DNA of 64,000 nt from Lytechinus variegatus (taxonomy: Eukaryota; Echinodermata; Echinoidea; Temnopleuroida; Toxopneustidae). The notes beneath the pieces are model-generated. The model searched no databases. It was not told where the DNA came from and saw nothing but the letters and a program-made list of their open reading frames with translations. Location of the stretch: contig NC_054758.1 in the NCBI RefSeq assembly GCF_018143015.1, positions 8,602,501 to 8,666,500 on the forward strand. The letters run 5' to 3'. Positions 1-9,281 of this stretch are shown in pieces (the stretch's first letter is position 1; the number at the start of each line of letters is the position of its first letter). A program made the translations under genes and the position numbers.

Positions 1-147
1 TTGCAAATAACGCCACCATTAACAAATACAATTCTAATAGTTTTTCAAATTTCGGATGCATTTCCTAAAACCCCTCACCAATATCACTTGTTTTAATCAT
101 TTTCTGCTATTTTTACAATAACCTTTATGTCAGGGTGAACTTACCCT
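1..147. repeat. Fragment of the TTAA MITE family seen at 42743-48744
   Basis: The last 60 bases, from the stretch TTTTCTGCTATTTTTACA to CAGGGTGAACTTACCCT, match the right end of the MITE that terminates at 48744, in the same orientation. The terminal TTAA is not preserved here and the left part runs off or has decayed. No coding potential is seen. Confidence 0.5.
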
Positions 148-795
148 ACAATGAATTAAGTTGGCCTACAATACTTGGGGTCAAACGAGTGATTGAAATT
201 TGAACATTAGTAAAGCGATTTGACATAAGAAGGCTGCTATGCTTCAAGCATATATATGCTTATATAGTTTGCCTCTGCATTTTACTCATTATGTATTTGT
301 TTTCTATATTGTATTTATGTCTTTCTCCAGTCACAATATATAAGATTGTATGTACTTTATGCTATATCATGATTATGTCTCACGCATTGTAAACTTGTTT
401 TGTATATTATTGCAATAAAAGCAGAAAACCCTGCAAAAAAGTCATAGGGAAAAAGATACACCAACCCAAGGCAAGGGACATCAATTTGGTGCAGGCCGCT
501 ATGATATAAAAAAACAATATTGCTCTTTCCTATTGTCCTATACATTGTAATTTTAATCCTTTTCTCAGAAGCTTTCTTATTCAATTCTGAACATGCTGGG
601 CCTTACAATTTATTGCATGGTTGTTTAGGACCAGCCATTTTTATCTCTGCCATTGTTACCTCTGCCATTTGTTTTACACCGAACCATCGGATTTGCCAAC
701 TAGGATATCAATACTGCATTAATTTCATATGATATATGTATGGATTAATGTAGATTTATTCATGAAATTCATGAATATTTCTGAAGTAGAATATT

Positions 796-925
796 ATGCA
801 AATATTCAGTGTTGATGGTGCGATCGTTCCGAATATTACATCAGTGTGCAAAGGAGTAGGATAGACTGTCTCAACTTGCACCGAACGTAATATTCCGAAC
901 GTCGCACGAAGACAACAATGAATAT
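796..925. repeat. Imperfect palindrome (MITE-like hairpin)
   Basis: The segment GTGCGATCGTTCCGAATATTAC near 816 is mirrored by GTAATATTCCGAACGTCGCAC near 886-906, and the similarity continues outward through AGTGTTGATGG and its counterpart. The loop is about 35 bp. It resembles a small nonautonomous DNA element, but no clear target duplication is seen. Confidence 0.5.
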
Positions 926-2200
926 TATGTTTATTCAACACCGATAGATTAGTCTAGACTATAATTATGGATTTAGATCGTGGCAATATATACCAGATTA
1001 CGTAATTGAAAAAGGAGGCAATTGACCAATCAGAAGCCTTCTCTCATACAATCCATCTTATATGAAATATATTTTAATTCTCCTTTTAAATGAGTTCAAT
1101 ATTTGACTTTCTTTCTCCTTATAATGTGAAAAGCTCGCGCGATGGTTCATAACTTTTCAAAACAAAAACATATCATTGCTTTGCATTGAATATTATTAAA
1201 ACAAAAAGTAGGCGTACTAGTTTTTTTTTCTTCCATGGAAGATAGCCAGCGCAAATATATTTTCTATATAAACGATAACATATTTATTCTCTTTAGTGCA
1301 TCCTTGAATGACAGATAATGAAAATATTTACTTAGTTGCCAATATGGTTTATCCCTTGATTGCCATATGTGAAATTGTGGAAAACTTATATAAACACGGT
1401 TGGTAATTAACGCCCAAGTATTGTGTAAACATTGCATTCAATTTGGTTTCACTTCATAATCATTTCAATAGCCTCGTAAATACAAAATTTCATTTGAATT
1501 CCATTTGAAAAAAAAAATCATCAAATCCTTGTTTAGAACGTAAAAAATACACATGGACTTTTATACATATCTACGCTAAGTGTCAATCAAAGAGGAATAT
1601 ACAAAATATACCACACATATTCAACACAGCTGTGCTGAAGATACATGAACCACTCAAGGCTAAAAATAATGTGAATGGCAGAGAAAAAGTAAAATCCGAC
1701 CAATGCAATAGTGACATTTTATAAAAAGGAGTATATCTATGGGCTGAATATCTTGTGTCCCTACTGTGCCTTTTCGTACATGAAATCCTAATAAACATGT
1801 GTGTATATGTCTCCCTTTAAACAAAATGGCAGAAATGATTATCTTACACAATCAGTTGTCAATACATTTCCTTTCATTCTTGGTTAACAAAATTTAGATA
1901 ACTATAATTACCTTAGATGAAGTACGAAATAGTAACTGGAAATATGACGTCATCAGCTTGATCATTCAATATTCACAGACATGCATATAGACTCATATGT
2001 CTTGATGTCCTAACTTTGTTACTCCTTGTCCGATTTTATGACATTTTCAGTATTTTATTTGTCTGATTTTACTTATTTGTTCAAATCGTATGATTTTCCA
2101 GCCTGGAGTACTCCTATAAGGATAACCCGCCAGTAGCGAGCCCATTCTCTTTAACTCAAGCGAGACAGTGACGGGAAAAAGCTGTCAAAGAGACGTATTG
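926..2200. other. AT-rich intergenic sequence, nothing recognised
   Basis: No open frame with plausible protein character, no RNA gene and no structured repeat was found upstream of the receptor gene. The short frames at 1583-1851 overlap each other on one strand and have random composition. Confidence 0.5.
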
Positions 2201-2352
2201 AGTTCGTTTTGTTGAGACTAATGAACAAATTTTGTTATGATGCGTAGACCTCAGAATTAATTTGTGGCGTACTAATGAGTGGCAGTTCGTTTTGTTGAGG
2301 CAAAAAAATGAACGAAATTTGTTATGATGCGTAGAGTTCAGAATTCGGTGGC
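2201..2352. repeat. Two-copy tandem duplication, period about 83 bp
   Basis: AGTTCGTTTTGTTGAG starts at 2201 and again at 2284. In both copies it is followed by AATGAAC, then TTTGTTATGATGCGTAGA and TCAGAATT. The copies have diverged by several substitutions and small indels. The duplication lies 85 bp upstream of the receptor start codon, in its probable 5' untranslated or promoter region. Confidence 0.7.
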
Positions 2353-2437
2353 GTATGAACGTTTCATCGCAGATTCGTGTTACTGTTAATGTACTTAGCA
2401 ATTACGTTTTCCCGCCTTTTATGTAACGACTGTAAAC

Positions 2438-3526
2438 ATGCTTTTATCTTCTGATATGGCGGTCACGGAAAGCTTGGACCCAGTATTAAATGAAGCCGAA
2501 TCGCTTGATATCAATCGCAACACATATATTTTCATTTGTTTCCTCGCAGTGGTTATAAATGCTTTCGTACTGTTTGTAATCAATAAACAAAATGAACTTC
2601 AGGACAACATGAAAATCCTCTACCAACTTCTTGCTGCATCGGATTTGATTCTGGGTATATCCTGGAGCTTGTGGGACTATTTCTGGTTTTCAAGAGATGG
2701 CACTTATTGCTTTGTCATTAGTCTCATATTTCCGTATCCAGTCAATGTTTCCTTCTGGTTCGTGATGACCTGTCTTTCAGGGATAAGTTTTAATCTTTTT
2801 CTTCTTGTCACAAGGCCTCTGCAATATCACACAATTGTCAGCAGAAAACGATTTGTAATCGTTCTTGTGATGGCCCTTTCGGTAACCATACTTTTATGCA
2901 GTATCTACATCCCGATTCCAGGATCACCATTTATACAACTTTTAACGAATCGCTGCCTGGCTAGAAACACAACGGTTGTAGGAGAATGGACATCTATCTT
3001 GCATACCTTATACCTCGTAGTTCCCATTTGTGTAACTCTGACTTTCACGACTATCATCTACATTCGCCTTCTTGTCATTGCACGTAAGAAAGTTAATGTG
3101 GTAGGAACTGTCGAGGTTCAGCCTGCAGTTGATCAACCTGATGGAAATGACGATAGTCTTAAGAATCATGGCCAACCATCAACGTTACCCGAAGTGATAG
3201 TTGAGCGCCATCCCGTTCGCCAGCAGGTCCGACTGCGCAAGAAGCGATGTCAGACGTGTCAGACTTTCAAAGGCTTCTGGACCATCCTTTTCTTGACTGG
3301 CTCTTTCAGTATGGTCTGGATACCTAATGTAATCAACTTCGTAAATCCTTCAGATGTTAACACCTCAGCTGTTCTTGATATGATGTCAGTTAGCAATACG
3401 TGGGTACAACCTATAGTATACTTGATAACAAACGCAGAAGCCAGGACACTCTTTTTGAAGTACTTGTCCATATTGTTCAGGCAAATCCGTGGATGCATTC
3501 GTAGAGTTAAGATTCCAAGGTTGTGA
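2438..3526 (+). CDS. Rhodopsin-class (family A) GPCR, intronless, orphan
   Basis: A 362-residue seven-transmembrane receptor in one exon. TM1 is at about 30-49 (Asn41), TM2 at 58-78 with the conserved Asp69 in the ASDLILG context, and TM3 begins at Cys91 and ends at TRPLQY (Arg126 at the DRY Arg position). TM4 is at 139-160, the second extracellular loop has Cys173 and a glycosylation sequon at Asn177, and TM5 is at 185-212 with Pro196. A long basic third intracellular loop spans 213-277. TM6 is at 279-300 with Trp294 and Pro296, and TM7 at 309-332 has QPIVY in place of NPxxY. Cys91-Cys173 should form the usual disulfide. The first ATG is taken as the start; a second ATG six codons later would also preserve TM1. 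The basic C-tail holds Cys353. The ligand cannot be named. Single-exon receptors with eroded DRY and NPxxY are typical of lineage-specific echinoderm expansions, which is my inference for this gene. Confidence 0.85.
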   Translation: MLLSSDMAVTESLDPVLNEAESLDINRNTYIFICFLAVVINAFVLFVINKQNELQDNMKILYQLLAASDLILGISWSLWDYFWFSRDGTYCFVISLIFPYPVNVSFWFVMTCLSGISFNLFLLVTRPLQYHTIVSRKRFVIVLVMALSVTILLCSIYIPIPGSPFIQLLTNRCLARNTTVVGEWTSILHTLYLVVPICVTLTFTTIIYIRLLVIARKKVNVVGTVEVQPAVDQPDGNDDSLKNHGQPSTLPEVIVERHPVRQQVRLRKKRCQTCQTFKGFWTILFLTGSFSMVWIPNVINFVNPSDVNTSAVLDMMSVSNTWVQPIVYLITNAEARTLFLKYLSILFRQIRGCIRRVKIPRL

Positions 3527-3818
3527 GTCCCAGCATGTCTGACATCCATTCTCTTCAAGAGATTTGCGCACAAAATAAAATCCGAAATCAATTATTTGCA
3601 ACTTTTCACAATTTGTAATTTATAGAAATTATATTGTATATCATATATTGGAAATGAACAACTTAGGGCTTTGGCAGTAATTCGAAAATATTTGAAAATA
3701 AATAGAGACTTGATTTCAAATATACGTTAAATCAGTATATCATTTGGTAAAGTTGTCGTTTATGATGTGAAAATATAAAAAATGATTTTAGTAGGAGTAT
3801 TTTATAATTGCTGCTCTG

Positions 3819-4221
3819 TTAAAGAGAAATTCCAGTAGTTGCAGTTAACACTGATTTCATGAGAAAGTCTGTAAAACAAGGCTTAATTGCAAGTATATCA
3901 TCGAGGATCTAGATCTGGTACAGTTACATTAACTGGACTTTGTGAAATCTTGAAATCTACGCTGAAAAATGTTCACACCGAAAATCCCCAACACAGATAA
4001 GCGCACGTGGGACAATGTATAATTATTGCTCAGGGCGTCGGGCCCGACGCCCTACCCGAATCCCGTGCTTATTTGCTGATTTCTCAGCAATTACACAATT
4101 TCTTCCAGAATCCTTTGGCACATGCGTTTTATTTATACAAACAGACACTTTAGTGGTCATTTCATTGGATTCTGTACGAACTCATTTTGATATCGTCACC
4201 AAAACTAGCATTTACCTTTAA
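3819..4221 (+). mobile_element. 403-bp TTAA-flanked MITE, copy 1
   Basis: Begins TTAAAGAGAAATTCCAGTAG and ends CTAGCATTTACCTTTAA, so the ends are imperfect inverted repeats lying on TTAA. The same sequence recurs at 39420-39821 and 40142-40546 in the same orientation with about 90% identity by eye. A GC-rich palindrome GGCGTCGGGCCCGACGCC sits in the middle. No protein is encoded; the short frame at 4015-4221 is repeat-derived. TTAA targets suggest mobilisation by a piggyBac- or Kolobok-type transposase. Confidence 0.8.
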
Positions 4222-5140
4222 CCATGATCATGCGCGCCTATGTAAAAAACTGGTGCGAATTAGTTCTTTTCATCATTGTGCGCTGTAAAAGCAAAATCGC
4301 TGAGAGAAATAGAATGATTAGAATGATAGGTCTTATAGGGAAATGTGCTATGCACTTACGGAATATTACCATTGATCAGTAGTATCCGAGTAGGTAGAAT
4401 TTGCTTGTCGATTAAGCTATATATAGTTTGTTAAAAAGCGTATATACGAAACGAACATTTTGTTTGTGCGCTTAAGCAATTGCTTGGGTTGTTTCAAGCT
4501 CCGTCGGCAGGTCGGAGCAACTTGAGCGTTTGCAAGATCAGGGAGTAATCATGTTTACCAAAGACAGAACCCCAAGATGAGCAGTGTCCTACATAAACGT
4601 GTTTTATTCGTAGTAAGTGCAAACCGAATGCAAACAATACACAAATTAAAGCATTAGTTGGACACCACGTCTGACATAATGTCTAAGGAAAATATGTTAC
4701 ATGAGAGAAGTGCTATTTTGCACTGTCACACTTCTGCATTCGAGTACAGCATTTGTTCTGAACCGTGTTTGCATTACGTGTCGTCGCTTTCGTTCAAACT
4801 GCAAGCAATAGCTTGCTGAAGGCATTGCTTTATTTCATGTGCATAACCATTTGCCAGTGCTTGAACCCTTTTCTTACCCTCGGAAAGCAATTGCTAGCGG
4901 GTTTAACAATAGCGACGTCACGCTGGTACCATGGACCTACTACTACTACTGCACATAACAGAGAAATAAGTCCATGCTGGTACAAACACGACTCGCAGAA
5001 AAGGCATGGCTCAAACGCTAAGGTGTGGAAGTGCCTGGGCAGTGCAACATGGCTCATTCGTATTTTTTCTCAGACGTGGTATCAAACTAACTTGTTTCAT
5101 GTTGGTAAATTTATATATATGGTATTTGATTTGCACTTAA
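4222..5140. other. Intergenic sequence with GCAATTGC-rich low-copy repeats
   Basis: Contains scattered AAGCAATTGCTTG-type palindromic words (about 4475, 4805 and 4885) of the kind also seen at 23335-24200. A frame of 154 codons at 4765-5229 has no recognisable domain and crosses into repeat sequence, so it is not called as a gene. Confidence 0.4.
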
Positions 5141-5290
5141 TAGGAAGAAAACATGTACATGTAGACTACAGTACACCTTGGGGCTCTCTCTCTCTCAGGA
5201 GCATAAGCGTAAACACGCGAACGCCTTGATCAAGAAAACGCTCAGGCTGCTCTGACGGGGTTTGAAAGAAACCCAATCAACTGCTCAAAC
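5141..5290 (+). repeat. Low-copy repeat unit, left part, split by the nested insertions
   Basis: Runs from GGAAGAAAACATGTACATGT to the 8-mer GCTCAAAC at 5283-5290. The homologous paralogue at 23841-24211 is uninterrupted. The right part of this copy resumes at 23264 with GCGCAAGCGAAATGTTCG, which follows the same 8-mer repeated at 23256-23263. Confidence 0.75.
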
Positions 5291-5726
5291 CCGGGGGGGG
5301 GGCACTTACATTGACGAGTGGATACCATGCGCGACCAAAAAAACACGTAAAAAGAATGTCTTTTTCACGATAGGGCACGTTACGTACGTAACGTGATAAG
5401 GGTGTCAAAAACACAAAAATAATGAAGAAAAGGGTATCTATTTCGCTAAGAAAATTACGCGTTTAGGGTCGAATTTGCGAGGATGATAAAACAAAATTAA
5501 AATGTTTTATAAAGGATGTCCTTTTTGCCCCAACACTTCGTGTTTACAGTCCGATTTGCGCGAGGTGTAGAAGGTGGGGTCGTACTAAACCAAATAAGGT
5601 AAAGCCGACGACCGAAGTACCCGTAACAATAAAACATTACGGTACTCGTTTAGGGGTTCATTTCAGGGAATATTTGCCAAGAGTATCGTGTTGTTTCCAA
5701 CACTTATTAAAGGGGAATCCAGCCTT

Positions 5727-6060
5727 CACTGAAAACAAAAGCTTGTTTTTCGTAGTGTTCTACTAATTTAAATTAGTAAAGTAAACTGGTTTAGCGTGTG
5801 CTATCAGTTTTTACGATGCTTTACGAGTTTTAGATGCAAGCGGGCGTATGTGCAGACTCGTACATGTATGAATATAGTTGTAGAGCGGGTTTTACCAATT
5901 GAATTTGGAAGTTCTACGACAATGCAATAATTAGTAAAGCATCGATAACTCGTAAACGCTGTTATCAGAGCGTTTACGAATTTGTTGTACTAATTGGTTT
6001 ACAAATTTTGTGGTAGCTTTACGATGTTTAGAAATATTCCCGCTGTTGAGATCACGTGAC
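5727..6060 (+). repeat. Left terminal and subterminal region of the CACTA element
   Basis: After the CACTGAAAAC terminus come TTCGTAGTGTTCTACTAATTT, then several TTTACGA, ATTAGTAAAG and CGTAAACGC motifs in both orientations. The reverse complement of the right end has TTTCGTAAGTTCTACTAAG at the same distance from the tip. Clusters of short repeats here are where the element-encoded DNA-binding protein acts in known CACTA elements; the binder is not known for this one. Confidence 0.7.
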
Positions 6061-6360
6061 AACACTTTTTCAGCGTGCAAAATTTAATCAGCGCGAAACG
6101 CGCAGACGACTTGTAATATCGAGCAGCTGGGTTGTAAGGGAACTTGACGTTGAAAACAATGGCAAACAGGTAATATTTCAAGTTATTTCTTTCAAAATGA
6201 ACACTAGATATTGTACTGATTGTATTGAGCTTCTGTTCATGTGTTTGAATGCTGTGGACAGCCGACAGTAGTGTGTGGTCGTTAAGTAAAGTCATGAATG
6301 ACTGGCGGGTGCTCTGTTGCGTGCGCTGGTGCCGGTAGAATCTAACTTGGATCTACGTAA

Positions 6361-6403
6361 CTCGAGGAGCTCCACCGCCGCCGCGACGGCGGAGCTCCTT
6401 GAG
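6361..6403. repeat. GC-rich hairpin within the CACTA element
   Basis: CTCGAGGAGCTCC and CCGCCG are mirrored by CGGCGGAGCTCCTTGAG with a loop of only a few bases. The hairpin sits between two direct copies of ACTTGGATCTA (about 6347 and 6408). It is strikingly GC-rich compared with its surroundings. Possible roles are a regulatory CpG cluster near the transposase promoter or a small inserted foldback; neither is shown. Confidence 0.6.
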
Positions 6404-6536
6404 TTAACTTGGATCTAACGTTAGGCAAACTTTACAACTAAGGTCTGTCACTCTGAGGCATGTAACGGTATATCAGTTGGTCCAACTTTTCTCAGAAACA
6501 AGAACACATTTGCTCGCGAAAAAACAACAACACGAC

Positions 6537-7100
6537 ATAGATCTAGTCTAGATCTAGATCTAGATCTAGGCCTAGAATCTAGATCTAGATCTAGTCACCG
6601 TAGTCTATCTAGATTCTAGTCTAGATCTAGGTCTAGATCTAGATCTAGGACTAGATTAGCCTAGGTCTAATAATATGAAACTGAAAATTGTACTTCACGT
6701 TGCCATGGTAACCAAAATTATATCAAAACTAACAAAAAAAAGTTAATTCTTGCCTAATATTTGAGCAATTAATGTCAAATTTGGTGTGTAACGTAGGCCT
6801 AGATCTAGACTAGATCTAGATCTACCTAGAGTAGATCTAGATGAGTAGATCTAGCTAGGCCCTAGATCTAATCTAAACCACTCAAGATTCGTGCACTTAG
6901 ACTAGATCTAGATCTAGACCCGTAGAGTCTAGATCTATAGGCTAGATAGTAGATCTAGATCTAGAGCTAGATCTAGTCTAGGCCTAAGCCCTTTTTGCTA
7001 TATTTTCATAAATGCATCATGACTTATCAGCTGAGATTTTCAGGATTCTAGCATGTCTAGACAATTAGATCTAGGTCTAGACCTCTAGACCTCTATCTAA
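6537..7100. repeat. TAGATC hexamer arrays (imperfect)
   Basis: Three clusters (6537-6667, 6798-6995 and 7060-7100) consist of overlapping TAGATC, CTAGGTC and CTAGGCC words, each nearly self-complementary. The clusters are separated by a unit that contains TTGCCATGGTAACCAAAAT (6697), which recurs near 7720 and 7863. The array is noncoding and lies about 2.2 kb upstream of the transposase start. Confidence 0.75.
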
Positions 7101-9281
7101 AATATCTGAAGATAAAAATATCCAATATTAGCATTTTTGAGGAAGAAAATGATGGATTTGTGAGATCCTCTTTTGTTTTGTCATGATTCGTACTACAGGC
7201 AAGCTATGATTCGTACAGTGTGTTAGCCCCAGAAATCTGAGCACCCTGCTCACTGCCTAGCCCCCCCCCCTCCCAGAGTTCAGGGGAGAGTAGCCTGTAC
7301 GAATCATGGAAGACTACCTGAAATCATGAGCAAATTTTAGATTCTCTTTAAAGATATCTATCAATAAATTTGTGGCATCAAACTGTTTCAGTGTCTGCAT
7401 AGACATCTTGGCTTAAGATTAACAACTGAAGTTTGAAAATGACCCCTGAATCCTGATTTTTTAAGTTTTATCAAAGTATTGACGACCATGTTTCTTTAAA
7501 AGTTTTTAAGCCTTCAGGGGCTTTCAAATTTGAAATTGTCAGACTTTTTACTGTAAATTTCAACTTTTTGAAATAATTTTATGTTATTTGTGACATATTT
7601 TTTATATTTTGGTGGTTTAATTTCAAAATTAGTTTAACTGTACGAATCATGGGTGGTCTACTCTATATAGATCTAGACTAGTTGTGCGAGACACCCTTAT
7701 ATTTGTACCCGACCAAGCGTTTCCATGGTAACCACATATTTTTGCGAAAATCTTGTCATGAACTCCTACAGTTTTTGCAATTGAAATGAAACTTGGTGTA
7801 TGGGATGATATTGAGGCGTAGATGTGCAAGATGTGTTTTTTTGTGTTTCTCCGACGAAGCGTTGCCATGGTAACCAAAATTTTACCAAAACTTGTAATGG
7901 CCAAGGTCATATTACCTTATTGGCTATGTTTTATCACAGGAGTCGGTCCTGCTGGGACTCTCAATATTTTCGAGCAGGTACCTTGGACTAAAAAATGGTC
8001 TAAATTGAGGAAATAGGGCTAAAATGCCCTACACTGTGACTAATTTACATTGATTTTTAAATGACTGTGACAGGATTGAGTGCAAACTTAGATGTTTATT
8101 TTCATGTACCAAACAGGCTAATTTTGAACCCAAGCGAAAGTCGAATAACCTGGACTTGCTCCCACCACAAGTACACATTCTTGACCCCCAAAAAAAGAAA
8201 GAAAAAAAAAAAGAATTTCAGACCAACTGGCCTAGTTTTGGCCCCCCAAATGGGAAAAAATTGCTAAAAATAAGATATTTTTCCTGACAGACTGACCCGA
8301 CTTCAACCAAACATTTTAAATAAAATTTGGTGTCAGTTCTCTAGGAAAAATCAGAAAAAAAAAAATCTTCATCCATGAATTGGGCTTTGGGATTATGGTT
8401 TACATGTACATACATGTACTTCTTTTCTCTTTGAGGTGGGACAGTATCTTCTTCATTTTTAAATGCTTTATTTATGTGATCATAGCAAAAAAAGTATCAA
8501 GAGAAGCAGTCAACTGACCGATCTTAAAGGCATTGGTTAACATTGTGCACAGTTTAAAAAAATCCGAGCTGCATGGTCGTAAATGCTTTCAGAATATATA
8601 ATAGGGTGCAGAAATTAAGCTGTGAAATTTTTATACTTCAAAGTTATCATATAGTGCTTCAAAAAGTGAAAACTTGAAATATCACCTCCATAAACTACTG
8701 TGTTAGAATTATTATAGTAGGCGATAATAAATACAATTTTCATAGATATCTTTATAGTACATGTATGTAAATGAATTACTGTCATTATTTGTGCATTCTA
8801 GTTGTTTTTTTTTATCTGAACATAATTAGACAGGTCAGGCAGCTCAGTTTTAGAATTTTTTAAATCGATCTACAACAATGTTAACCAGTGGCTTTAAATT
8901 TAAAAATTTAGTTTTGCAGATAGTGACCTTGTAAACTGGAAAGCATTTTAACTGTAACATTTTTAATTGAAATACATGTACCTTTGAAATTGTTGTGGAG
9001 TCATATTTAAATTGTTTCATTTCTGTGTATTTTAATTTTTACAGAACTCCTCTCATGCAGCAGTACTATCATTCAGCTCATCATGTGGCTCATTCCTTTG
9101 CTTATTGCATTTGTTAAGTCGTTAAAAATATGCACCCCCTAGACAATGACTAAGTACAATGCTATGAATCTTGCAATTGATATACACACATAATTGAATT
9201 TATTTTACTGTTTACTGTCTGAAGGGTTTTCATGTGTCTGCAAATAGGCTATAGTGTTTGTATTATGTTGGAAATTGTTTG
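7101..9281. other. Noncoding leader region of the CACTA element
   Basis: The repeated unit around CGTTKCCATGGTAACC (about 7717 and 7860) and CGAATCATG words (7186, 7300 and 7643) are visible. No exon with a convincing frame was found between them and the transposase ATG. An upstream noncoding or short coding exon of either gene of the element could lie here; an acceptor-like CTGCAAATAG ends at 9248. Confidence 0.45.

Noticed and set aside
4765..5229. 154-codon frame on the plus strand
   Set aside because: No recognisable domain, low-complexity tail, and it runs into a low-copy repeat that has a noncoding paralogue.
9258..9281. Non-ATG start eight codons upstream of the transposase ATG
   Set aside because: It begins with TTG directly after an in-frame stop. 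The ATG at 9282 precedes the first zinc finger and is the simpler choice.
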